Source: JBBIVP01 sp037439705 [NCBI: bacterium] | GTDB taxonomy: Bacteria; JBBIVP01 | NCBI GenBank assembly: GCA_037439705.1 | Contig: JBBIVP010000129.1 | Span: 1-6,081 of the forward strand | DNA: 6,081 nucleotides | Direction of reading: 5' to 3' | Part shown: piece by piece, positions 1-6,001 of the stretch | Numbering within the stretch: the stretch's first letter is position 1 | Layout of the letters: the number at the start of each line of letters is the position of its first letter | Made by a program: the position numbers and the translations under genes | Notes under the pieces: generated by a model | What the model was told of the DNA's origin: nothing | The model's database searches: none | What the model saw: the letters and a program-made list of their open reading frames with translations, nothing else

Positions 1-1224
1 GGAAAGTGTGGAGGCAGTAGGTGCGGAAACCGGAAAGATTACATAAGAAGTTTTCGCCCATTTTATTGACGCTTCAAGGCTTTCTTTTTTTGAGATTGAA
101 AGGAAAAATTGAGAAAGGGCAAAAATAAAAAGGAATAGGGATGTAATAAATAAAAATCCCTTATCCCCTTTGAATTTTCTAAACCCCCCTCCACTTATTG
201 TGGTTAAAAAAATCCCCATGTTCGCGGGTGAAGAAAAGGAAAAATCAAAAAGGGAATGAACGAAGAGTGGAATAAAGGAAAATCTCCATTTCTGGGAAGG
301 GTCAAAGGCTTTATAAAGATAAAAAGAAAAGAGAAAAAATCCGATGAGCCCTGAGGAAAAGAGAATTTCAAGCATGAAAGAATGAGGAAATCTGCTGTAA
401 ACACCACTTCTCTGGAAATACGGAAAAATTCTTTCAAAACTTCCATATCCATACCCTGCGACTGGATTTTTTGATATGGCATTGAGCGTGTCTTTCCAGA
501 GAGAAAGCCTTACGTTCAAAGAAGAATAAAAAGTTTCAATTGAGAACCTCTTCCAGAAAGGTGAAAAATAAAGAAAAAGAAAAATTATTCCGATGGTAAT
601 GAGGGAAAAAATTATATGGTGGGTTTTTATATTTTTTCTTAAACGAAAAAAGCCTGTAACTCCTGCTGAAAGGACAAAAAGAAAGAGGGCTGTTCTTGAA
701 CCTGTAAGTAGAATTCCTGTTAGAGAAAGAATAAATAACGGAAGGTCCGCCTTCGGATATATTGAAAGGATACTCGCAGGAAGTAGAAACCCCGCGGCTG
801 GATTTGGATGGAAGAATGTTCCCTGAGCCCTTCCCATGGTGGTAAGATATTGAGAACCACCTTTTATGTGATGAATGATTATGGAAATTGAAACAACAAA
901 AAATGCAGGTTTTAAAACATCGGTAGAGAGATTTTTTAACAAACTGCTTATAGAGATGAGCATTGCAAAATAAAAACACCATCTTAGTGTCAAGTCAGGA
1001 CTTTCAGACCAGAGTGCAGAAATCAAGAGAAAAATAAGGAATGGGAGACCCACTGGATTTATTGTGATTTCATTCCTTAAAAGAAAAAAAATGATGATAA
1101 ATAATAAGTCCGCTATACAAACCCATACCCCTTCCATTCCGCCAAATCCCAGAGGCAAGAGCACAAAAAGAAGGGAAATGAGGATTTCAGTATATCCAGG
1201 GCTTTGGAATAAACTTTTCTTCAT
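1..1224 (-). CDS. O-antigen ligase / Wzy_C-family polytopic membrane protein, C-terminus beyond the window
   Basis: Reading the minus strand from ATG 1224-1222 gives 408 codons without a stop to base 1, so the 3' end is missing. The protein starts [14 protein letters not shown] and is very hydrophobic, with about ten candidate membrane segments (roughly residues 12-30, 33-50, 58-72, 82-96, 107-118, 140-152, 160-186, 203-220, 286-302 and 355-376). Family-like landmarks are [10 protein letters not shown] (137-146), a TGSRTA turn with Arg177, and [11 protein letters not shown] (253-263). Next comes a loop with [16 protein letters not shown] (280-295), whose His281 sits where WaaL/Wzy-type proteins carry a key His, and then [13 protein letters not shown] (323-335). 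These enzymes transfer or polymerise undecaprenyl-linked glycans at the periplasmic face of the inner membrane; substrate cannot be told. The last segment (about 378-408) is soluble and may begin a TPR-like tail, an inference. The start overlaps the dGTPase gene by 38 nt, suggesting co-transcription. No good ribosome-binding site precedes it, so the start is likely but not certain. Confidence 0.82.
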   Translation of the reverse strand, partial: MKKSLFQSPGYTEILISLLFVLLPLGFGGMEGVWVCIADLLFIIIFFLLRNEITINPVGLPFLIFLLISALWSESPDLTLRWCFYFAMLISISSLLKNLSTDVLKPAFFVVSISIIIHHIKGGSQYLTTMGRAQGTFFHPNPAAGFLLPASILSIYPKADLPLFILSLTGILLTGSRTALFLFVLSAGVTGFFRLRKNIKTHHIIFSLITIGIIFLFLYFSPFWKRFSIETFYSSLNVRLSLWKDTLNAISKNPVAGYGYGSFERIFPYFQRSGVYSRFPHSFMLEILFSSGLIGFFLFSFYLYKAFDPSQKWRFSFIPLFVHSLFDFSFSSPANMGIFLTTISGGGFRKFKGDKGFLFITSLFLFIFALSQFFLSISKKESLEASIKWAKTSYVIFPVSAPTASTLS

Positions 1225-2218
1225 ACAGATTCAGAGCATATCTGTCAGTCATTCCTGCTATAAAATCGCCCACCGAAAGATAGAGGGGCTCCCTCCATAA
1301 CTCCTTCCCTGCATCCTTCAGGAATTCATCCGGGTGTTTCATGTAATACTCATAAAGAAATTCAAGGATGTGATAACATTTTTTAAACTCCGCCCTTACC
1401 TTTTCCGATTCGTAAACCCTTTCAAACATAAAAGTTCTCAATGTCTCAATCGCATAGAGCATTCTCTCGCTCAACGCAATTTCACCCTTATCCATGCTGG
1501 TAAATATCACATCCTTCACCATTGTATCTATCCTTTTTGAATACCTTTCTCCTATTTCCTTTTTCACTATTTCAGGAAACTCATCTTCTCTTATAATTTT
1601 TGCCCTCAATGCATCATCAAGGTCGTGGTTTAAATAGGCTATTACATCGGATATTCTCACAATCATTCCTTCTAATGTTATTGGCTTCAAGTTTTCATCA
1701 GGTATTATTGGAGACTTTCCCTTTGAATGTTTTTTTATTCCATCCCTTACCTCAAAAGTTAAGTTCAAGCCCTGTCCATCTTTTTCAAGAATATCAACAA
1801 CCCTGATGCTCTGCTCTGCATGATGAAATCCGCCAGGAAGGATGTTATTTAAAACCTCCTCTCCAGCATGCCCAAATGGAGTATGACCAATGTCATGTCC
1901 TAAGGAGATTGCTTCAACGAGGTCTTCATTAAGCCTTAAAGAGCGTGCTATTGTCCTTGCAATCTGGGATACTTCAAGGGTATGGGTTAACCTCGTTCTA
2001 TAATGGTCGCCTTCAGGAAGAATGAGAACCTGAGTTTTGTGCTTCAGTCTTCTGAAAGCCTTTGAATGGACAATCCTGTCCCTGTCGTGTTGAAACGCAG
2101 GTCTTATATCGCATTCCTCCTCTGGTTTCAGCCTTCCCCTTGATGCTCTGCTTCTTTGAGCAAGTGGAGAAAGGGTATTTTCTTCAATCTCCTCAAGAAT
2201 TTCCCTTATTTTTCTCAT
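1187..2218 (-). CDS. dgt: HD-domain deoxyguanosinetriphosphate triphosphohydrolase-like protein (dGTPase)
   Basis: The 343-residue protein matches the dGTPase-like HD family, which hydrolyses dNTPs to deoxynucleosides and triphosphate in the cytoplasm and so helps set dNTP pools. Directly visible are the N-terminal signature SRGR...[17 protein letters not shown] (about 26-49), [10 protein letters not shown] (55-64), and [15 protein letters not shown] (69-83). The metal-binding HD set follows: His79, His108-Asp109 in [14 protein letters not shown], and Asp191 in [12 protein letters not shown]. The ending [17 protein letters not shown] is also typical, and the length is normal for the short bacterial form, so the gene looks complete. 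ATG 2218 is supported by AGGA seven bases upstream. It lies 99 nt after the propeller gene, and its end overlaps the Wzy-type gene. Family members differ in nucleotide preference (dGTP or several dNTPs), so the exact substrate is open. The link to glycan assembly is probably only positional. Confidence 0.94.
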   Translation of the reverse strand: MRKIREILEEIEENTLSPLAQRSRASRGRLKPEEECDIRPAFQHDRDRIVHSKAFRRLKHKTQVLILPEGDHYRTRLTHTLEVSQIARTIARSLRLNEDLVEAISLGHDIGHTPFGHAGEEVLNNILPGGFHHAEQSIRVVDILEKDGQGLNLTFEVRDGIKKHSKGKSPIIPDENLKPITLEGMIVRISDVIAYLNHDLDDALRAKIIREDEFPEIVKKEIGERYSKRIDTMVKDVIFTSMDKGEIALSERMLYAIETLRTFMFERVYESEKVRAEFKKCYHILEFLYEYYMKHPDEFLKDAGKELWREPLYLSVGDFIAGMTDRYALNLYEEKFIPKPWIY

Positions 2219-2224
2219 TTTTTT

Positions 2225-2230
2225 ATCCTA
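2225..2230 (-). promoter_or_regulatory. Ribosome-binding site of the dGTPase gene
   Basis: The minus strand reads TAGGAT followed by a run of A before ATG 2218. The AGGA core is 7 nt from the start codon, which is a normal Shine-Dalgarno spacing and supports this start. Confidence 0.6.
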
Positions 2231-2241
2231 TGGCTTTTGTT

Positions 2242-2269
2242 ATTAATAATCAATTAGTTTTTTTGTAAA
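2242..2269 (-). promoter_or_regulatory. Weak candidate sigma-70 promoter for dgt and the following membrane-protein gene
   Basis: In the 99-nt gap between the propeller gene and dgt, the minus strand carries TTTACA (2264-2269, five of six matches to the -35 consensus). After a 16-nt A/T-rich spacer comes ATTAAT (2242-2247, four of six matches to the -10 consensus). A perfect 10-bp palindrome, TTATTAATAA, overlaps the -10 at 2240-2249. The leader would be about 20 nt and would include the dgt ribosome-binding site. In such AT-rich DNA a match like this can arise by chance, and read-through from upstream remains possible because no terminator is evident in the gap. Confidence 0.3.
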
Positions 2270-2317
2270 CCCACACCCGGAATTATTGAGAACCGCTTTC
2301 TTTCAGGATGAAGTGGC

Positions 2318-3280
2318 TTAATCCCTGACAAAAGTAGTAGCAATAAGAAGTCCTGTGGGATTCATAAAAGGCACATCCTCTTTTGTAATTACTTTAATAG
2401 GTGAAACATCTCCAGAATCTGTTTTTTCATAAACGGTAACAGAATTACCCAGCATGTTTGCAACAAAAAGCTTATCTCCATAAATGCCTATTCCCACAGG
2501 TCCTTTGAGAAGAGTATCCTCACCTTTTATAACTCGTATTGGAAAAGTATTACCTGAAGCGGATAGAGGATAAACAACCACAGCATCTGCTCCGAAACTC
2601 GCCACAAACATTTCTTTCCTTTTCTCATCAATTGCTATACCTTCAGGAAATGAAAGAAGGGTGTCTGGACCCTCAATAACCCTTGTAGGGTAAGCATTGC
2701 CTGATGCATCAGTAGGGTAGAAGGTTATGGAGTGTCCCAACCAATTACTTACTGCTATTTCCCCCTCAAGTCCCTTGCAGGCGACCCCAGCTGGCCAGTA
2801 GAGACGGGTGAGAGACCCTTCTATCACTCTGAGAGGGGAAACATTCCCAGATGCATCCCTTGGAAAGACCGTTATCCTTCCAGCCCATATATTTATGATG
2901 AACATCTCGTTACTTCCATCAGGAATACATACGCCTTTTGAACCGTCAAACTTTGTCTTCTCTCCACCTAAAATCCTGCTTACCTCAAATCTTCCCTCGT
3001 CCGTCATCCTGAAGAAAAAAATCCTGTTGTTCCACCAGCTTGAAACCACGAGTTCTTTTCTCTCCACATCCTCAAACATGCCATAAGGTCCGGCTATTTT
3101 TCCATCCCCGGATAAATTACCTTCAGGAACAAAGTTTATGGAAGGGGTAAGTTTAAAAACAGAAACATAGTGCCCCATGAGATTGCTAACAAAGAGCATA
3201 CTTTCAAAAGATTCCTCCTTCTCTCCACACCGAGGTATAACGGCCATTATCACGCATAATGCCTTCCACATTTTCTTCAT
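2318..3280 (-). CDS. Exported six-bladed beta-propeller protein (NHL/SMP-30-like repeats), possible lipoprotein
   Basis: The 320-residue protein starts MKKMWKALCVIMAVIPRCGE, a short basic and hydrophobic export signal with a cysteine at 18. Pro-Arg before that Cys is a poor lipobox, so lipidation is doubtful. The rest is six repeats of 47-49 residues starting near 28, 76, 125, 174, 223 and 270. Each has a core like (E/K)(M/L)FV(A/S)N..G.S(I/V)TVYP, and the later ones add ASGN..P.RVI.G and a P.GI turn. Regular tandem units of this length predict a six-bladed propeller. No catalytic motif is visible, so a binding or scaffold role is more likely than an enzyme, by inference. ATG 3280 overlaps the cytochrome stop in ATGA and has GGAAG five bases upstream. 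It is the last gene of the dehydrogenase operon and could dock the complex, bind its substrate, or sit on the outer surface. The exact family was not recognised. Confidence 0.86.
   Translation of the reverse strand: MKKMWKALCVIMAVIPRCGEKEESFESMLFVSNLMGHYVSVFKLTPSINFVPEGNLSGDGKIAGPYGMFEDVERKELVVSSWWNNRIFFFRMTDEGRFEVSRILGGEKTKFDGSKGVCIPDGSNEMFIINIWAGRITVFPRDASGNVSPLRVIEGSLTRLYWPAGVACKGLEGEIAVSNWLGHSITFYPTDASGNAYPTRVIEGPDTLLSFPEGIAIDEKRKEMFVASFGADAVVVYPLSASGNTFPIRVIKGEDTLLKGPVGIGIYGDKLFVANMLGNSVTVYEKTDSGDVSPIKVITKEDVPFMNPTGLLIATTFVRD
2330..3199 (-). repeat. Six tandem ~49-codon repeats encoding propeller blades
   Basis: Six in-frame repeats of 47-49 codons start at about 3199, 3055, 2908, 2761, 2614 and 2473 (minus strand). 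Blades 3, 4 and 5 share the strongest protein identity: DASGN or SASGN, P, then RVI(E/K)G. Blades 1, 2 and 6 are more diverged. The match is mainly at protein level, with only short shared DNA words such as GATGCATC, so this is an old internal duplication rather than a recent one. Confidence 0.75.
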
Positions 3281-3972
3281 TGTGTCTTCCAGTAGTAAAG
3301 AGTTGGATTATGTCCGCTGAGGTGGCAGTTATAGCATCCTGCCCTATAGCGCTCATCTCCCTGAAAGTGGCAAAATCCACATGCCTCCTGTGGTTTCACG
3401 TCATTAAATTTGGCAGTTTCTTCTATAAGTTCTGTATGGGAATCGTGTATTCCCAAAATAGAAAAATTGTGACAGTCAGTGCACTGCGTTATTGCACCGT
3501 GTTTACCCTCCATAAGGTTGTGACATCCTCTGCATCCTGGATTGATTGCGCGAACTTTTATGCCAGGCCTAGGACCTACAAATCCTTCATGGAAAACCTT
3601 CTTATGTCCCCCTGAAATGATCAGCTCCCCACCTTCTGGGATTTCTCTCAACCAATCATGACATCCCTTACAGTCTCCCCCTTCATCTGGATAGAGTGTA
3701 ATTCCGTGTTCCTCATGGCACATTTCACACCTTTCCATATCCATCTGCGAGTGCTTTCCCCTTTTTACCCACTCTATCCCAAGCCATTTAAGAACAAAGC
3801 CCGTTCCTTTTACCTCAAAGGATGAGAGCACCTTCACTCCTTCTCCTTTCTTTTCCATCACGCTCTTCTGGGAGCCCATTTCTCCCTTTTCCACCAGCGA
3901 AGCAAATGGATGGCATCCCGTGCATTCATAAGTTATGGTATTCAAAAGAATGAGCATGAGAAAAAAGTTCAT
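3277..3972 (-). CDS. Periplasmic heptaheme c-type cytochrome
   Basis: The 231-residue product has seven CXXCH heme c sites at residues 17-21 (CTGCH), 82-86 (CEMCH), 101-105 (CKGCH), 147-151 (CRGCH), 164-168 (CTDCH), 198-202 (CGFCH) and 213-217 (CYNCH). Several spare histidines (74, 89, 123, 128, 158, 176, 179, 221) could be sixth ligands. The spacing resembles paired-CXXCH multiheme proteins, not the three-heme subunit of known GMC dehydrogenase complexes. Hydrophobic residues 2-14 act as export signal or anchor, and heme attachment requires export. Directly after the GMC gene, it probably accepts that enzyme's electrons. ATG 3972 was chosen because it forms ATGA with the GMC stop and has AGAAGGA eight bases upstream. 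An alternative GTG at 3996 lacks such a site but would add eight residues with three arginines, giving a more normal signal peptide. A 60-residue stretch between hemes 1 and 2 has no recognised domain. Confidence 0.92.
   Translation of the reverse strand: MNFFLMLILLNTITYECTGCHPFASLVEKGEMGSQKSVMEKKGEGVKVLSSFEVKGTGFVLKWLGIEWVKRGKHSQMDMERCEMCHEEHGITLYPDEGGDCKGCHDWLREIPEGGELIISGGHKKVFHEGFVGPRPGIKVRAINPGCRGCHNLMEGKHGAITQCTDCHNFSILGIHDSHTELIEETAKFNDVKPQEACGFCHFQGDERYRAGCYNCHLSGHNPTLYYWKTQ
3286..3290 (-). promoter_or_regulatory. Ribosome-binding site of the propeller gene
   Basis: GGAAG lies 5 nt upstream of ATG 3280, inside the end of the cytochrome gene. It supports this start and suggests that translation is re-initiated at the ATGA junction. 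Confidence 0.55.
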
Positions 3973-5417
3973 GCGGATATTCCTTCTGCAATCCACTCTG
4001 CTAATGCTGCGATGGTGAGAGCTGGATTTACGCCCACGCTGTATGAGAATATGCTCCCATCCACAATGTAAAAATTTTCGTATCCCCAGACTTCACCGAA
4101 TCTCTGCTTGCTCGGGTCCCCGCATACCACAGAACTGCTCTCATCGTCTCCCATTCTGCATGTGCCGAGTTGGTGAAGTGTTCCGTAGAATCCACCAAAT
4201 CCTCCTTCACCACTTATCAACACCTCTCCTCCATTTCCTTCCACAAGGTTATGAACAATAAGAGATGTTTCCTCGTAGTATTTACGAGTCTCCTCGCTCG
4301 GTTCATAACTCACTACTGGCTCACCCTTTTCATCTATTGCTACCTCACCATCTCCTGAAGTCATACCAACTGTTGCAATAAAGAACAAACGGTCTCTGAA
4401 TTCCTCCATTAACCGCTTGTGGTTCACTCCCCAATTGGACGGAGGAGAAGATGGATAAAAAAGGCTGAGAAGCGGAAAGATGGAAGGAGGAGCGGTGATA
4501 ACCTCTAACATAAATCCTTTTTCGCGCCAGAATGCAAACGAAACCACACCACCGTCTTCCCTCCCTTTGAAGGTTTCTGGTTTGAGGTCATCTTTGCCAA
4601 CGAGAACTGCAAAGACATTATCTCCGTTCAATGAAAGGTTCTTGCCCACCTGCTCCCAGTTGATGTGCGGAAGATTCTTTCTTGAACGAAGAAGGAGGGC
4701 TGGCGTTTCTATACTCCCACACGCCAGAACGAGTATCCGCGATTCTATGAATCTTTCTTCTCCATATTTATCCACATACCGCACAGTGTAGCTCTTGTTT
4801 GCTTCATAATATATCTCCCTTACATCACACTCTGCCCTTATCTCCGCACCCCTTTCTTCTGCAGAAGGAAGGTAGTTCAGAATCAAACTTTGTTTCCTCC
4901 CAAACCTGCATCCAAATATACACCATCCACATTCAAGGCAATTGTAAATAGCATAGGGTGCTCTTTCACAAGTTAACCCCTCAGATGCTAACCAGTTTGC
5001 AAGTACCCCTCCTTTCTTTGGAATCTTTTTCCATTGTAGTTGATTTACTTTTAAAATTTGAGAGACTCTGTTGTAATATGGGTCAAGTTTCTCCCTTGTT
5101 ACAATCGCCGGCCACTGCCTTTTTCCATCCACCTTTATCTCCAGAGCAGAAGTGGGCGCTTTAAGAGAAACACCTCCGTAGACAATAGAACCACCACCCA
5201 CGCACCTTGCTGTAAGAACCCCCAGCCTTCTTCCCGCGTAAATCTGATAGAGGTTGGTTAGGTACTTTATATCCAGAGTTTGACGGAAATCACTCGATCG
5301 GAAGTATTTTCCCCTTTCCAAAACCACTGTCTTCAATCCCTTCTCTGCAACTCGCAAAGCTGTGACACTTCCTCCAAAACCAGAACCCACTACGCAAGCA
5401 TCAAAGTATTCAGTCAT
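3969..5417 (-). CDS. GMC-family FAD-dependent oxidoreductase, catalytic subunit of a putative periplasmic dehydrogenase
   Basis: The 482-residue protein has the GMC layout. An N-terminal Rossmann fold carries GSGFGG (11-16) and Glu34 for FAD ribose. GGGSIVYGG (74-82) is the second FAD segment, and LACGSIETPALLL (231-243) matches the GMC signature-2 region. The C-terminus has LHQLGTCRMG with His415, then VDGSIF and GVNPALTIAALAEW with Asn464. His415/Asn464 match the catalytic His-Asn pair of cholesterol-oxidase-type members; substrate cannot be read from this. Four cysteines, C160-x2-C163-x2-C166-x3-C170, sit before the substrate domain. There is no signal peptide. Because the gene follows a Tat-signal small subunit by an ATGA overlap and precedes a multiheme cytochrome, it is probably co-exported by hitchhiking and passes electrons to the hemes rather than to oxygen. 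A cytoplasmic oxidase is the less likely alternative. Length is at the short end for GMC enzymes but all landmarks are present. Confidence 0.94.
   Translation of the reverse strand: MTEYFDACVVGSGFGGSVTALRVAEKGLKTVVLERGKYFRSSDFRQTLDIKYLTNLYQIYAGRRLGVLTARCVGGGSIVYGGVSLKAPTSALEIKVDGKRQWPAIVTREKLDPYYNRVSQILKVNQLQWKKIPKKGGVLANWLASEGLTCERAPYAIYNCLECGWCIFGCRFGRKQSLILNYLPSAEERGAEIRAECDVREIYYEANKSYTVRYVDKYGEERFIESRILVLACGSIETPALLLRSRKNLPHINWEQVGKNLSLNGDNVFAVLVGKDDLKPETFKGREDGGVVSFAFWREKGFMLEVITAPPSIFPLLSLFYPSSPPSNWGVNHKRLMEEFRDRLFFIATVGMTSGDGEVAIDEKGEPVVSYEPSEETRKYYEETSLIVHNLVEGNGGEVLISGEGGFGGFYGTLHQLGTCRMGDDESSSVVCGDPSKQRFGEVWGYENFYIVDGSIFSYSVGVNPALTIAALAEWIAEGISA
3981..3987 (-). promoter_or_regulatory. 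Ribosome-binding site that favours the ATG 3972 start of the cytochrome
   Basis: AGAAGGA lies within the last codons of the GMC gene, 8 nt before ATG 3972. The competing GTG at 3996 has no comparable motif upstream, so this site decides the start call. Confidence 0.6.
4908..4940 (-). other. Codons for the four-cysteine motif of the GMC subunit
   Basis: These eleven codons encode CLECGWCIFGC, spacing C-x2-C-x2-C-x3-C. A subset of GMC enzymes carries a similar cysteine block, and the catalytic subunit of FAD-dependent glucose dehydrogenase has a 3Fe-4S cluster bound by cysteines. Whether this one binds iron-sulfur is inference. Confidence 0.6.
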
Positions 5418-5965
5418 GGAAGATTCCCATCCAATGTCATTTCCTCTGCGAACTTTTTTCCATAAGAAGTATCACTCACGCCCGCATTTGGCACAAACCC
5501 CATAAGTTTCAGCCCTGCAGGATTATACCATCCTGAATAAAATGCCACGAGAGCAAAGGCTATCGCTGGATAGTAAAAGTAATTCTCCCTTTCTATAAGA
5601 AGATGCGTTCTCTCTTCAAAATTGAGCTCTATGAATTTTCTATCATAAGCTTTTATGGAAAAGGCATCAAGGTCTTTCGCAAGCAGCTCTAAAGGTGAAG
5701 AGAACCATTGGAAAAATGAAGGGTCATAAAACACATTGATGACACATCCTTCCTCCGCTCCCGGTTTCCGTTCAGGATCGTTCATCTCACCAGGAATAAT
5801 AGTGTCAAGAAATGCCTCTATAGTCTTTTGGGTATGGGTTTTGGGTTGAAGACATCTTGAAATTTCTGTTTCTTTCCATTTTTTACATCCTAAGTGAAAC
5901 AGCACGCTGAAAAATAAGGACGAAAAGGAAAAAATAAAATTTCTTCTTGTAACTCCGTCTCCCAT
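5414..5965 (-). CDS. Gluconate 2-dehydrogenase subunit 3-like small subunit with twin-arginine signal
   Basis: The 183-residue form starting MGDGVTRRNFIFSF has a twin-arginine signal (Arg7-Arg8 in TRRNFIF), a hydrophobic stretch to about residue 25 and Cys27 in HLGC. That is a partial lipobox, so it may be a Tat-exported lipoprotein. Residues about 47-155 resemble the subunit 3 (gamma) domain of gluconate, glucose and fructose dehydrogenases: FLDTIIPGE, then PGAEEG, an acidic helix with LLAKDLDAF, and a late AFYSGWYNPAGLKLMGF. In those complexes the gamma subunit assists folding and Tat export of the signal-less GMC subunit. Here it directly precedes the GMC gene with an ATGA overlap, exactly the expected order. 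Start choice: a TTG at 6001 keeps the frame open but coincides with a perfect -35 box, and ATG 5974 lies in the -10 region. ATG 5965 is therefore preferred, possibly leaderless. No Shine-Dalgarno motif precedes any of these. Confidence 0.85.
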   Translation of the reverse strand: MGDGVTRRNFIFSFSSLFFSVLFHLGCKKWKETEISRCLQPKTHTQKTIEAFLDTIIPGEMNDPERKPGAEEGCVINVFYDPSFFQWFSSPLELLAKDLDAFSIKAYDRKFIELNFEERTHLLIERENYFYYPAIAFALVAFYSGWYNPAGLKLMGFVPNAGVSDTSYGKKFAEEMTLDGNLP

Positions 5966-5972
5966 TTTTATC

Positions 5973-6001
5973 ATATTATCTTGAAAAAATACCGATGTCA
6001 A
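5973..6001 (-). promoter_or_regulatory. Candidate sigma-70 promoter of the dehydrogenase operon
   Basis: The minus strand has TTGACA (5996-6001), a perfect -35 consensus. It is followed at 17 nt by TAATAT (5973-5978, four of six) or at 15 nt by GATAAT (5975-5980, five of six). Transcription would start around 5966-5968, almost at ATG 5965, so the transcript would be leaderless or nearly so. GATAATAT recurs upstream at 6031-6038 without a matching -35 box. Confidence 0.55.

Noticed and set aside
204-482. 92-codon open frame on the minus strand
   Set aside because: It is also out of frame within the same membrane-protein gene; the real frame here encodes [11 protein letters not shown] and PHSFMLEIL.
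536-982. 148-codon open frame on the minus strand
   Set aside because: It lies in another frame inside the O-antigen-ligase-type gene. Its product is rich in Ser, Phe, Asn and Cys with no domain, whereas the overlapping frame has clear family motifs and membrane segments.
2240-2249. Perfect palindrome TTATTAATAA as an operator
   Set aside because: Short all-A/T palindromes are common by chance in such sequence, and no regulator gene is nearby.
2219-2317. Intrinsic terminator after the propeller gene
   Set aside because: Only a weak CGG/CCG pairing around an AT-rich loop is visible, with no stable stem followed by a T run on the minus strand.
2330-3199. Regular repeats as a CRISPR-like or tandem DNA array
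   Set aside because: The periodicity of about 147 nt is in frame, conserved at protein level and fully explained by propeller blades.
3259-3615. 118-codon plus-strand open frame
   Set aside because: It is antisense to the cytochrome and propeller genes, with no recognisable domain. The same applies to the other plus-strand open frames.
5999-6001. TTG as the start codon of the gamma-type subunit
   Set aside because: It coincides with a perfect -35 box, has no ribosome-binding site and would place extra residues ahead of a normal Tat signal.
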